Below the pieces are notes generated by a model that saw only the letters and a program-made list of their open reading frames with translations, made no database searches and had not been told where the DNA came from. DNA of 64,000 bases. Source: a bacterium (GTDB taxonomy: Bacteria; Bacillota; Bacilli; Lactobacillales; Streptococcaceae). Both the position numbers and the translations under genes were made by a program. Location: assembly GCA_905221145.1 (NCBI GenBank), contig CAJNCA010000007.1, forward strand, positions 29,379-93,378, given 5' to 3'. This document shows, piece after piece, positions 1-8,603 of the stretch (position 1 is its first letter; each line of letters begins with the position of its first letter).

Positions 1-1137
1 TTGTACCACACGGTTTACTGTTCCTGTAGGAGACGGTGTATCTGGTTTATTTTCTACCTTGAGTGAAGTCAAGAGAGCAAAGAGTTGGGCATAAACGATG
101 TAAGGGAAGACACGGTAAATATCATTCAAGACACCGCCACAACCAAGGGCCACTTCTTTGACATTTTCAAGACCAAAGGCTTGATCACTCAAAAGCACGA
201 CACGACGAGCAATCTGATCACCAGCAACTTCACGAACCAAGTCCAAGTCGTACTTACGAGTGTAGTCTGTTGTTGTACCAAAGACCAAAACAACTGTATC
301 TTCGTTGATAAGAGATTTTGGACCGTGACGGAAGCCAACTGGGCTTTCATACATAGTCGCAACTTGACCAGCAGTCAGTTCCAAAATCTTGAGCTGAGCT
401 TCATGAGCAAGTCCAAAGAAAGGACCAGCGCCAAGGTAGATGACACGGTTAAAGTCTAGGTCAACAAGCTCTTTGACATCTTCTACATTGTCTAGAACTT
501 TACGAGCAAGACTAGTCACAACTTCAAAACGTTCAGCTTTCACAGCAAATTCTGTAGGATCAAAGACCAAGAGAGCTGTTAGCATCATAGAGGTAAAGCT
601 AGAAGTCATAGCAAATCCAGCATCATTGGAAGCAGCTGGTTGCAAAAGCAAGAGATTGCGGTCATCTCCATGAGCTTGAAGAGCCAATTTACCATCTGCT
701 GCGCAAGTAATCGTCACTTGATAAAGCTCATCCACCAAGGCTTTGGCCAAATCAACAGTTGCCACACTTTCAGGTGAATTTCCACTACGAGCAAAGGATA
801 CAAGGACAGTCACCACATCTTTTTTCAAATAAGTTTCTGGATTGGCAACAATATCTGTGGTCGCAATGGCATTGAAATTCCATTTGCGTTCGTCATAGAC
901 TTCCTTAAAGTAAGGCACCAAGGTATCTCCCACATAAGCAGAAGTCCCAGCACCTGTCAAGATAACCTTGATATAGTCATGTTTATCAGCGATCCCTTGT
1001 AGGAAGGCTGTAATTTCTTCACGTTTTTCTTGATAAGATTCAAAAGCTTCTTCCCATACATCTGGTTGTTGGTAGATTTCACGTGTAGTGATTTCTGCAC
1101 CCAATTCGAGCAAATCTTCTTTTGTATAATGTAGCAT
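1..1137 (-). CDS. agaS: AgaS-family sugar isomerase/deaminase, 3' end cut by window edge
   Basis: The frame is open for 379 codons from an ATG at 1137 to the window edge, so the C-terminus lies outside. The family usually has about 388 residues, so only a few are missing. Visible motifs are those of a double SIS (sugar isomerase) protein, including ILTGAGTSAYVGD near the N-terminus, SFARSGNSPES in the first SIS phosphosugar site, and RHGPKSLIN in the second. The start has a good ribosome binding site (AGAGGAA). AgaS proteins act on amino-sugar phosphates such as galactosamine-6-phosphate in the cytoplasm. It follows the PTS genes on the same strand, which suggests it processes the sugar that PTS imports. 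Substrate is inferred from context. Confidence 0.9.
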   Translation of the reverse strand, partial: MLHYTKEDLLELGAEITTREIYQQPDVWEEAFESYQEKREEITAFLQGIADKHDYIKVILTGAGTSAYVGDTLVPYFKEVYDERKWNFNAIATTDIVANPETYLKKDVVTVLVSFARSGNSPESVATVDLAKALVDELYQVTITCAADGKLALQAHGDDRNLLLLQPAASNDAGFAMTSSFTSMMLTALLVFDPTEFAVKAERFEVVTSLARKVLDNVEDVKELVDLDFNRVIYLGAGPFFGLAHEAQLKILELTAGQVATMYESPVGFRHGPKSLINEDTVVLVFGTTTDYTRKYDLDLVREVAGDQIARRVVLLSDQAFGLENVKEVALGCGGVLNDIYRVFPYIVYAQLFALLTSLKVENKPDTPSPTGTVNRVVQ

Positions 1138-1238
1138 TGAGTTCCTCTTTTTCTATCAAATATGGGAATGGGAGTAAGCCCCATTCCCATGTATATTCTA
1201 TATAAGATGCTCTAACGATTTTCACGTTATCACATCGT

Positions 1239-1345
1239 ATACTCAATGAAAATCAAAGAGCAAACTAGGAAACTAGCCGCAGACTGTACTTGAGTACGGC
1301 AAGGCGACGTTGACGCGGTTTGAATTTGATTTTCGAAGAGTATTA
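1239..1345. repeat. BOX element, boxA-boxC form without boxB
   Basis: One end reads ATACTCAATGAAAATCAAAG and the other TTTTCGAAGAGTATT, the two termini of the pneumococcal BOX repeat. The middle contains the AAGGCGACGTTGACG boxA core, but the boxB module is missing. The repeat fills the gap between the PTS IIA gene and agaS, and its last three bases are the IIA stop codon. It may form a stem-loop in the mRNA between the two genes. Confidence 0.85.
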
Positions 1346-1747
1346 TTCATCTTCGTCATCATCGAAGCCTGCTAACAGGTCATTAACTTTCACAATGCTT
1401 TCTGCAGCACGGCTCTTATAGTCCGCATCTGCTCCTGTAAGGCTCGCATTGATAAATTCAATCACCATTGGAAGATTCATCCCTGCGTAAAGGTCAATAT
1501 CACGACCTTCCATGATCAAACGGCTTACCACGTTACATGGTGTTCCACCGAGAAGATCCGCAAAGACTAGGAAATCATCCAATCCTTCAATAGCAGCTTC
1601 AAATTTTGCAGTAAAGTCTTCTGGGCCATCTTCTGGAAGAAGAGCCACTGCATGAATATTGTCTTGTGGACCCATAATCATTTCAGTGCTACCTTTAAGC
1701 TCTTCACAGAAACGACCATGGCTCACCAAAATTAATGATTTCGTCAT
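1343..1747 (-). CDS. PTS system mannose-family EIIA component
   Basis: A 134-residue cytoplasmic phosphocarrier of the mannose/fructose/sorbose PTS family. The N-terminal motif LILVSHGRF carries the phosphorylated histidine at residue 10, and DLLGGTPCN is the second conserved family motif. It receives phosphate from HPr and passes it to IIB (3491-3967). It lies 3 bases after the IID stop and is the last PTS gene before agaS. The final residues are a run of acidic Asp/Glu. Length is typical for a single-domain EIIA. Sugar specificity cannot be read from the sequence; the neighbouring galactosidase suggests a galactose-containing or amino sugar. Confidence 0.93.
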   Translation of the reverse strand: MTKSLILVSHGRFCEELKGSTEMIMGPQDNIHAVALLPEDGPEDFTAKFEAAIEGLDDFLVFADLLGGTPCNVVSRLIMEGRDIDLYAGMNLPMVIEFINASLTGADADYKSRAAESIVKVNDLLAGFDDDEDE

Positions 1748-1750
1748 AAA

Positions 1751-2572
1751 TTATGCGCCCATTCCAAGCAAGAATTTACCAATGAATGAAAGACCTAATG
1801 CAAGAGCAATGATGATACCAATTGCTTTTGTAGAAGTCATACCTTTCTTACCAAGCAACCAGAAGATAAAGGCAGTAAAGATTGCTGGAAGCAAGCGTGG
1901 GAAGATTGAGTTCAAGATGTCCTGGAAGTCAATCATTTTTTCACCGATTGGCAATTTATAAGAAACTTCAAAGTTGATCAATGTTGCTACAAGAGCACCC
2001 ATCATGAAGACACCAAGTACAGATGCAGCGTCAATCAAAGCTGTCAAAGTACTTTGCATGTTGTTGATAAGGCTAACCCCTTCTTTGTAAGCAAATTCCA
2101 ATTGTTTCCAACGGAAGATGTCATAAGCTACTGCAACTGCAATCCAAAGGAAGATACCCCAAGGTTGGCCAGCGATAGCCATAGTTGCTGCGACTGACCC
2201 CATGATAGCAGGTACAAGTGAACCAAAGATTGTATCTCCAAGAGGAGCGAATGGTCCCATCAAACCTGTCTTGATACCGTTAACTGCGTCTTTTGCACCC
2301 ACACCATCTTTTTCTTCCATGGCAAGGTCAAAACCAGCGATAATGGTATGGAAGAATGGTGAAGTATTGAAGAATTGAGTATGAACTTTCATCATTTCTT
2401 TCAATTCAGGAGTGCCATCCCCATACATTTTACGCAACTGAGGCAGGATCATGTAAAGGTAACCAGAAGCTTGCATACGTTCGTAGTTCCAACCCAATTG
2501 GAAAGTAAACAAGCTACGTTTGTTGATTTGATTAAAATCTTCTTTTGTAAGTTTGTAATTAGAATTCGTCAT
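1751..2572 (-). CDS. PTS system mannose-family EIID membrane component
   Basis: A 273-residue membrane protein starting MTNSNYKLTK. It carries the family signatures ERMQASGYLYMILP near the N-terminus and GLMGPFAPLGDTIFGSLVPA in the middle, followed by hydrophobic segments. With IIC it forms the sugar channel. A longer open frame starts at 2587, but the ATG at 2572 matches homologues and overlaps the end of the IIC gene by 14 bases, so the two are probably translationally coupled. Confidence 0.93.
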   Translation of the reverse strand: MTNSNYKLTKEDFNQINKRSLFTFQLGWNYERMQASGYLYMILPQLRKMYGDGTPELKEMMKVHTQFFNTSPFFHTIIAGFDLAMEEKDGVGAKDAVNGIKTGLMGPFAPLGDTIFGSLVPAIMGSVAATMAIAGQPWGIFLWIAVAVAYDIFRWKQLEFAYKEGVSLINNMQSTLTALIDAASVLGVFMMGALVATLINFEVSYKLPIGEKMIDFQDILNSIFPRLLPAIFTAFIFWLLGKKGMTSTKAIGIIIALALGLSFIGKFLLGMGA

Positions 2573-3464
2573 CTTCGATTTCCCCACTTTCTGATGGTGT
2601 AGAAGGTGCTGCTACAGCTACTTTTTGGCTATTTTTGAAGTGAAGCACTGCTAGGAAGATACCTACGATAGAGATACCAATCATAGACAATCCTTTGAAG
2701 TTGTTCACGAAACCAATTTTTTCAGCAACATCTTTAGGTAGAGTACCGATAATACCTGCAACAGCGCCACCAAGACCTGTTACATATGAGTAAAGAACAG
2801 TCAACATAGCTGTCAAACCAAATCCCATAGCAAGGTAGTGAAGGTTACGTTTAACTGGAAGGTAACGAAGCAAGATTGCAAATCCAAGACCTGGAAGCAT
2901 ACGTCCTGCAAGTGTCAAGCCATCTGCAACCCATTTGTAGGCTTCAACGAAGTCTACCACTGATTGTACGAAGGCACCACCAAAAGCAAGGGCAAAGAAG
3001 ACTGGAAGGGCACGAGATAGAGCCCAAGGAATCGCACCAAGCAAGTAGTTGCGTTCAATACCTTTATAGTCAAAGCGTTCGATTGCAGCATCCACACGGT
3101 GAGCGAAGAAAGTAGTTGTCATACGTCCAAGAACGTCGAAGTAAGTCAAGAGAGCTGCTACTGGCACAGCGATTGTTGTAATCGCCAGTGATGCATCAAT
3201 TCCTTGTGAAACAGAGAAGGCTGTCGCAAGAACCGCACCAGAAGTTGCGTCGATACGAGAAGCACCACCGAAGGTACCGACCCCAAGAACGAACAGTTGC
3301 AAGTTACCACCGATAAGCAGACCAGTAGTCACATCTCCCATAATTAAACCAGTAATGAAACCAGCAAATACAGGGGAACCTGCAGATGAAACGATCGTCA
3401 ACTCATCACAGATTTGATAAGCTGAGTACAAAGTGAGAAGTAAAATTTGCCACCATTGTATCAT
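2559..3464 (-). CDS. PTS system mannose-family EIIC membrane component
   Basis: A 301-residue permease subunit beginning MIQWWQILLLTLYSAYQICD, with several hydrophobic segments and the family motif FAGFITGLIMGD. The C-terminus is a charged cytoplasmic tail (GEIEDDEF). It works with IID as the translocation unit of the mannose-family PTS. It sits 26 bases after the IIB stop and overlaps IID by 14 bases. A clear AGGAGG-type ribosome binding site precedes the ATG. Confidence 0.92.
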   Translation of the reverse strand: MIQWWQILLLTLYSAYQICDELTIVSSAGSPVFAGFITGLIMGDVTTGLLIGGNLQLFVLGVGTFGGASRIDATSGAVLATAFSVSQGIDASLAITTIAVPVAALLTYFDVLGRMTTTFFAHRVDAAIERFDYKGIERNYLLGAIPWALSRALPVFFALAFGGAFVQSVVDFVEAYKWVADGLTLAGRMLPGLGFAILLRYLPVKRNLHYLAMGFGLTAMLTVLYSYVTGLGGAVAGIIGTLPKDVAEKIGFVNNFKGLSMIGISIVGIFLAVLHFKNSQKVAVAAPSTPSESGEIEDDEF

Positions 3465-3490
3465 AACAATGACCTCCTAAAAATTTTTTC

Positions 3491-3967
3491 CTATTTTAAT
3501 AAGCTCAAAAAGTCTGAAATTGGATCATTTGGAACCATTTGAGCAGTTAATTTAACACCTTTTTCTGCTAGTTTGCGGAAATCTTCCACATCCTTGTCTA
3601 CTACGTTAATAGAACGTGTGATAGAACGTGTTTCTGGTGTTTGAGACATATTCCCAACATTAAGGGTTTCAAGTGGTACACCTGCTTCGACCAAACCAAG
3701 GAAGCGGTCTGGTTTACGAGCCACGATAAAGAGACGTTGGCTATCATATTTTCCAGCAAGAATATTAGCTGCCGCTTTTTCAATTGGCAAAATACTCAAT
3801 TTCACACCTGGTGGTGTCGCAAGTTTCAAACCACTCTTTTCAACGTCGTTGTTGACAACTTCGTCATCTACAACCATAATACGTGAAACATTTAGTTTTC
3901 CAGCCCATAGATTGGCTACTTGTCCGTGGATCAAACGTCCATCAATACGGCATCCTACAATTGTCAT
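3491..3967 (-). CDS. PTS system mannose-family EIIB component
   Basis: A 158-residue cytoplasmic phosphotransferase. The conserved N-terminal motif CRIDGRLIHGQVA carries the phosphorylated histidine at residue 14. NVGNMS and KGVKLTAQMVPND are further family features. It takes phosphate from IIA and passes it to the sugar at IIC/IID. It starts 4 bases inside the 3' end of bgaC (ATGA-type overlap), so the PTS genes are translationally coupled to the galactosidase and form one operon with it. Confidence 0.94.
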   Translation of the reverse strand: MTIVGCRIDGRLIHGQVANLWAGKLNVSRIMVVDDEVVNNDVEKSGLKLATPPGVKLSILPIEKAAANILAGKYDSQRLFIVARKPDRFLGLVEAGVPLETLNVGNMSQTPETRSITRSINVVDKDVEDFRKLAEKGVKLTAQMVPNDPISDFLSLLK

Positions 3968-5751
3968 AAATTTTCCCCCTTTATATGTTTTAGTGTAGGT
4001 TTACGAGTTAAATGAATCTCTTCTTTATATTGTCCCTCTGTTTCAAAGATAATGATGCGGTTGGCACCTTCCTTGAGATAGCTATGAGGGATATAAAGCG
4101 AGAGGGTTGGGCCGACGTTCCAAAAACGTCCTAGATTCTGCCCATTGACAAAGGCAACTCCCTTACCAAACTCAGACAAGTCTAGGTAAGTATCTTTTGG
4201 CGCTTCGATTGTAAAATCATAAGCGTAAAAGGCTGGTTGTCCTTCTGTCCATCCTTTTGAAAAATCAATTTTCTCAGGATTATCTAGTGGGAGTGGATAG
4301 TGTTTCCAGTTTAGTAAGAAGTGCAAATCCTTACAAACCCCTGTCCGAATTCCCTTACGTTGCGTATCCGCTAAGAACTTGTGTCCATAGTTGACACGCC
4401 CCATATTTTCTACCAAGATATCTAATCGAGACAGCGCTTTCTTTTCGCCTTGATAAAAAATATCTTCCCCAATCTCTGTCTGATATTGGGTTTCGACCCA
4501 CTGACCATCAACATAAAGCTGAGCCCTATCTCGACCGTCAATGATACGAAGTCTTTCTTCTTCTGCATCCCAGTTTGTTTCTGTTCGATAGAGTAGGTAG
4601 CCATAACTTTGTCCCAACTCCTCCATCTTTTTAGGATAAAGGCTTTCTACAGGACTAGACAAGCTATCCAAGGTTTCAAACAAGGAAACTTTTTCAACTA
4701 GTGGAATATCCTCCAACTCCATACTCTCTTTGTAGAGTGGTTCTAACTGCGGATACTCTGGAAAATGTGTCGCCATCATCTTCTTGACTGCCAGATATTT
4801 GGCAGTTGGATTTCCTTCTTCATCCAGAAGGGCATCGTAATCATAAGATGTAACTTGTGGCAGGTCCAAAGTTCCTCTAGCCGAGCAACCATTCATGAAA
4901 CCAAAGTTTGTACCACCATGGAACATGTAAAGATTGATGGAGCCTTGTTCCAAAACCTCTCGAACTGCATCTGCCAACTCTTTCGGATCCCGTGTGATAA
5001 TCGGTTCTTTCCAGCGATTGAACCAGCCATCCCAGAACTCCATACACATGAGCGGCCATTTCTTACCATGCTCATCAAAGAATTCCTGCATCTGTGAAAA
5101 GTTATATGAAGCCTTAGAACCAAAGTTCCCTGTTACAAAGAGGTCATCTTCTATTAAGGTTCCAGCTTTCAAAGTAGCTCTCCATGGACCATCTGATGTA
5201 AAAAGAGGACAGGTTACACCACGCTCTTCCATCAACTGTCGAATGGCTCTCAGATAAGCCTTATCTTCTCCATAAGAACCATACTCATTTTCAACCTGCA
5301 TCATGAGGATATTGCCACCATTGTCCAACAAATGTGGAACCAACCGTGACAAGAGCTGGTCATAGTAGCGACCGACAGCTTCAATATAGGCTGGATCTGA
5401 GGAACGAAGCCTCATATTCTTTGTTAAGAGCCAGGCTGGTAAACCACCGAATTCCCACTCTGCACAGATGAAGGGAGACGGACGAACGATCGCATAGAGA
5501 CCCAAATCTTGTGCTGTCTGGAGAAATCGCTCCAAATCCAGAGCTCCTTCAAAGTGAAACTCACCCTCACGAGGCTCGTGTAAATTCCAGGCCACATAAG
5601 TCTCTACTGTATTAAAACCAAGAGCCTTCAAATTATAGAGCGAATGATACCAATCTTCTGGAGGAATCCTAAAATAATGAATGGCGCCAGATAAAATCTT
5701 AAATGATTTTCCATCGAGATAAAAATCATCCCGTATCTCAAATCGTGTCAT
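3964..5751 (-). CDS. bgaC: Beta-galactosidase, glycoside hydrolase family 35
   Basis: A 595-residue enzyme matching pneumococcal BgaC in length and N-terminus (MTRFEIRDDF). GH35 landmarks are present: SGAIHYFRIP at residue 21, the proton-donor region MQVENEYGSYG with Glu156, and the nucleophile region MCMEFWDGWF with Glu238. A C-terminal jelly-roll (GRFWNVGPTLSLYIP) follows. BgaC releases beta-1,3-linked galactose from host glycans. It has no signal peptide or LPXTG motif, so it is probably cytoplasmic or released by a non-classical route. It is the first gene of the operon bgaC-IIB-IIC-IID-IIA-agaS. A start at 5769 is possible, but the 5751 ATG fits homologues and has AGAAGG upstream. Confidence 0.96.
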   Translation of the reverse strand: MTRFEIRDDFYLDGKSFKILSGAIHYFRIPPEDWYHSLYNLKALGFNTVETYVAWNLHEPREGEFHFEGALDLERFLQTAQDLGLYAIVRPSPFICAEWEFGGLPAWLLTKNMRLRSSDPAYIEAVGRYYDQLLSRLVPHLLDNGGNILMMQVENEYGSYGEDKAYLRAIRQLMEERGVTCPLFTSDGPWRATLKAGTLIEDDLFVTGNFGSKASYNFSQMQEFFDEHGKKWPLMCMEFWDGWFNRWKEPIITRDPKELADAVREVLEQGSINLYMFHGGTNFGFMNGCSARGTLDLPQVTSYDYDALLDEEGNPTAKYLAVKKMMATHFPEYPQLEPLYKESMELEDIPLVEKVSLFETLDSLSSPVESLYPKKMEELGQSYGYLLYRTETNWDAEEERLRIIDGRDRAQLYVDGQWVETQYQTEIGEDIFYQGEKKALSRLDILVENMGRVNYGHKFLADTQRKGIRTGVCKDLHFLLNWKHYPLPLDNPEKIDFSKGWTEGQPAFYAYDFTIEAPKDTYLDLSEFGKGVAFVNGQNLGRFWNVGPTLSLYIPHSYLKEGANRIIIFETEGQYKEEIHLTRKPTLKHIKGENL

Positions 5752-5773
5752 ATTATTACCTTCTGACAACTAA

Positions 5774-5788
5774 AGTTTACGCTTTCAT
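5774..5788 (-). promoter_or_regulatory. CcpA cre site in the bgaC leader
   Basis: Minus-strand ATGAAAGCGTAAACT fits the catabolite-responsive element consensus (TGNAANCGNWNNCW) at every fixed position. It lies just downstream of the bgaC -10 box, a position from which CcpA normally blocks transcription. Repression of the galactosidase/PTS operon by glucose is therefore expected, by inference. Confidence 0.7.
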
Positions 5789-5802
5789 TTGTTGATATAG
5801 TA

Positions 5803-5831
5803 AATATATCTCAATATCCTGCATTTGTCAA
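5803..5831 (-). promoter_or_regulatory. Sigma-70 type promoter of the bgaC operon
   Basis: A consensus -35 box TTGACA (5826-5831) and a -10 box TATATT (5803-5808) are separated by exactly 17 bases on the minus strand. The predicted start is near 5796, just before the cre site. The rest of the 5752-6070 gap is very AT-rich and must also hold the divergent regulator's promoter, which I could not define. Confidence 0.75.
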
Positions 5832-6070
5832 TAGGTTTTCACAATTTTTTTCATTTTTCACTAACTTTTACACAAAAAACTTATAAAAATCTTGTAATAT
5901 ATAGTCATAACACCATTTTAGTACCATGTATAAAAATGTATGTTTTTCTATTTATTCCTATGTAAATTAACCTTATAGCCTATTATTCTAATTTTTTTAT
6001 TCAAAAGGCTACTATTCTTTCCAGTTTTATGGTAAAATTTTTAGTGGAGAAGGAAAATCGAGGTGAAAAT

Positions 6071-6787
6071 ATGGCAATTCCAAAGTATCAATATATTAAA
6101 GATGAGTTAAAGAACAAAATCATTTCTGGTCAATTTGCCAGTGGAGATAAATTCTACACTGAAGCTGAATTGATTTCAATGTATGATGTTAGTTCTATCA
6201 CAGTTGTTCGCGCCTTAAACGACCTTGCCAAGGATGGTTATATTGTCCGTCAACAAGGAAAGGGTACATTCGTTTCACGCGCACGCAAACACAAACTCGT
6301 AGAGTTTTCAGATGTAGAAGTTTTTGAAACGAAAGATGATAAAGTTACCGTCCTTTCTATTGAGCGTGGAAACAAACTAAGCTACTTAGAAAAACTTGGA
6401 CTACGTGGTGACCAGTTCTACTACAAGATTGAACGCGTACGCGAAACAGGTGGTGTTGTGTACATCTACCATACATCTTACATCCCAGAACAATACGTCA
6501 ACGCAAATTATCCAAATCTTGAATATTATAGCTCTATCTATAACCGTTTCAAATTGGATTACCACATTCACATGAATGATGAACATTTTGAAGAAATCAA
6601 TGAAATAGCATTTCCAACTCCAGAACATGTGGCTTCGGTCCTCGGAGTCGATGAACAATTCCCCACCGTTTTACAAACCAAGACTACTAAACTAGAGTCT
6701 ACTGGTCAAGTTCTCGCTTACAGCGAAACATATAAACGAGCAGATTACTACAAAATCAAATTCATTTCATGTGACCGTGATCACTAA
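6071..6787 (+). CDS. GntR-family transcriptional regulator (UTRA ligand domain)
   Basis: A 238-residue regulator starting MAIPKYQYIKDELKNK, with the winged-helix DNA-binding domain in the first 70 residues (DKFYTEAELISMYDVSSITV, then RQQGKGTFVS) and a UTRA ligand domain of about 140 residues ending YKRADYYKIKF. This is the HutC/PhnF-type architecture, which usually senses a phosphorylated sugar. It is divergent from bgaC across a 319-base gap, so it is the obvious candidate regulator of the galactosidase/PTS operon. A start at 6029 is in frame, but 6071 has a GAGGTG ribosome binding site and matches the family start. Confidence 0.9.
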   Translation: MAIPKYQYIKDELKNKIISGQFASGDKFYTEAELISMYDVSSITVVRALNDLAKDGYIVRQQGKGTFVSRARKHKLVEFSDVEVFETKDDKVTVLSIERGNKLSYLEKLGLRGDQFYYKIERVRETGGVVYIYHTSYIPEQYVNANYPNLEYYSSIYNRFKLDYHIHMNDEHFEEINEIAFPTPEHVASVLGVDEQFPTVLQTKTTKLESTGQVLAYSETYKRADYYKIKFISCDRDH

Positions 6788-6798
6788 GAAGAAAGTCT

Positions 6799-6820
6799 AA
6801 GCCTAATCGCTTGGGCTTTT
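6799..6820 (+). terminator. Rho-independent terminator of the GntR gene
   Basis: AAGCCTAA and TTGGGCTT form a stem around a four-base loop and are followed by a T-run. It lies 11 bases after the regulator's stop codon. Confidence 0.75.
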
Positions 6821-6940
6821 TCTATGCTTATTATATGACATTAAAAATGTATTTTCTATATGTAAGTTAAGATAGATTAAATTTGTTGAAATTTTACTAA
6901 AATATAGGTAATTTTTTATTAAAATTACTTTTATAAAAAT

Positions 6941-6994
6941 AAAAATCGAAGTTCTTCTACTCCTGTAAATAGAGTAATAGAACTTCGATTTTTA
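6941..6994 (-). terminator. Rho-independent terminator of purB
   Basis: A long perfect stem (AAAAATCGAAGTTCT with its reverse complement) begins about 10 bases after the purB stop. Its A/T ends provide a T-run on the minus strand and could also serve plus-strand transcripts. Confidence 0.8.
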
Positions 6995-7003
6995 TTCTAA
7001 TTA

Positions 7004-8296
7004 TTATAAACCTAGACGTTCAAAGATATCATCCACTCGTTTGGTGTAGTAAAGAGGGTTGAAAATTTCATCGATTTCTTCTTGAGTGAGGCGTGATGTC
7101 ACCTCTGGATCTGCTTCTAGCAGTGGTTTGAAGTCTACTTGATTGTCCCAAGAGTAGGCTGTTTTTGGTTGCACCAAATCATAGGCTTGCTCACGGGTCA
7201 TCCCTTTTTCAATCAAAGTCAACATAGCACGTTGGCTAAAGATCAGACCAAAAGTCGAGTTCATGTTGCGGATCATGTTTTCTGGGAAGACCGTCAAGTT
7301 CTTGACAATATTTCCAAAGCGGTTGAGCATGTAGTCAATCAAAATAGTCGTATCTGGTGTGATGATACGCTCAGCTGATGAGTGAGAAATGTCGCGTTCG
7401 TGCCAGAGAGCGACGTTCTCATAGGCCGTAATCATGTGACCACGGATAACACGCGCCAAACCTGTCATGTTTTCAGAACCGATAGGGTTGCGTTTATGAG
7501 GCATAGCAGATGACCCTTTTTGCCCTTTGGCAAAGAATTCTTCCACTTCGCGTTGCTCAGATTTTTGCAAACCGCGAATTTCAGTCGCCATACGTTCGAT
7601 TGAAGTCGCGATACTAGCAAGAACTGCAAAGTACTCAGCGTGAAGGTCACGAGGAAGCACCTGTGTAGAGATTTCTTGGGCACGGATGCCAAGTTTGTCG
7701 CATACATATTGCTCAACGAATGGCGGGATATTGGCAAAGTTACCAACCGCACCAGAAATCTTACCAGCTTCTACACCAGCAGCCGCATGCTCGAAACGCT
7801 CGATATTGCGCTTCATTTCGCTGTACCAAGTCGCCAATTTAAGACCAAAAGTTGTAGGTTCAGCGTGCACTCCGTGGGTACGACCCATCATGATGGTGAA
7901 CTTGTGCTCCTTAGCCTTTTCAGCGATGATGTTGGTGAAGTTTTCAAGGTCACGACGAATGATATCGTTGGCCTGCTTGTAGAGGTAACCATAGGCCGTA
8001 TCCACCACGTCGGTAGAGGTCAAACCATAGTGCACCCACTTGCGTTCTTCACCAAGAGTCTCAGAAACCGCACGCGTGAAAGCCACTACATCATGGCGAG
8101 TCTCCTGCTCGATCTCCAAAATACGGTCGATATCAAAGTCCGCCTTCTCGCGAATCAAAGCCACATCTTCCTTAGGGATTTCCCCCAACTCGGCCCATGC
8201 CTCATCAGCGAGAATTTCCACCTCAAGCCAAGCACGGTATTTATTTTCTTCACTCCAAATGTTCGCCATCTCAGGGCGAGAATAACGTTCGATCAT
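7004..8296 (-). CDS. purB: Adenylosuccinate lyase
   Basis: A 430-residue enzyme that splits SAICAR to AICAR and adenylosuccinate to AMP, releasing fumarate, so it acts twice in purine synthesis. The fumarase/aspartase-superfamily signature [11 protein letters not shown] is at residues 261-271. The catalytic histidine region [17 protein letters not shown] includes His141. The length is normal. It is the last purine gene in the minus-strand series and is followed by a strong terminator. A 70-base gap separates it from the upstream 75-residue ORF. Spelling of the C-terminus ([11 protein letters not shown]) is typical of streptococcal PurB. Confidence 0.97.
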   Translation of the reverse strand: MIERYSRPEMANIWSEENKYRAWLEVEILADEAWAELGEIPKEDVALIREKADFDIDRILEIEQETRHDVVAFTRAVSETLGEERKWVHYGLTSTDVVDTAYGYLYKQANDIIRRDLENFTNIIAEKAKEHKFTIMMGRTHGVHAEPTTFGLKLATWYSEMKRNIERFEHAAAGVEAGKISGAVGNFANIPPFVEQYVCDKLGIRAQEISTQVLPRDLHAEYFAVLASIATSIERMATEIRGLQKSEQREVEEFFAKGQKGSSAMPHKRNPIGSENMTGLARVIRGHMITAYENVALWHERDISHSSAERIITPDTTILIDYMLNRFGNIVKNLTVFPENMIRNMNSTFGLIFSQRAMLTLIEKGMTREQAYDLVQPKTAYSWDNQVDFKPLLEADPEVTSRLTQEEIDEIFNPLYYTKRVDDIFERLGL

Positions 8297-8366
8297 GTTG
8301 TTAATTTTTCCTTTCTTTTTCTACTTCACGATGTGCAAACAAATCATAGAACATTGATTAGCCAAA

Positions 8367-8594
8367 TTATTCAAATTCTTCTTTCCCAATCCATACAGAC
8401 GGGTAATGTTCCAATGAATTAAGGTCTGTATCCAGTGGCAAGTCATAAATTGCTAAATAATTTTCAGGGTATTGAGCAAGCAGCTCTTCATACTTAGCTT
8501 TCACTTTTTCGTGATTGCTACTAGCATACAAAACTTCTACAACTGCTCCAGTCTTATCTTTTTCTACAAAAGCATTAACAATAATTTGTATCAT
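8367..8594 (-). CDS. Conserved small protein between purK and purB
   Basis: A 75-residue acidic protein beginning MIQIIVNAFVEKDKTGAVVE, with no signal peptide or membrane segment. A small uncharacterised gene in this position is also found in pneumococcus as far as I recall. It lies 9 bases after the purK stop and is probably cotranscribed with the pur genes. I do not recognise a domain. The sequence looks like a compact alpha/beta fold with an N-terminal strand and a central helix (NHEKVKAKYEELLAQ). No function is proposed. Confidence 0.8.
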   Translation of the reverse strand: MIQIIVNAFVEKDKTGAVVEVLYASSNHEKVKAKYEELLAQYPENYLAIYDLPLDTDLNSLEHYPSVWIGKEEFE

Positions 8595-8603
8595 AGGCTT
8601 GTC

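Noticed and set aside
7640..8422. Plus-strand open frame of 260 codons opposite purB
   Set aside because: It is antisense to a fully conserved enzyme, has no ribosome binding site, and its composition is that of a shadow frame.
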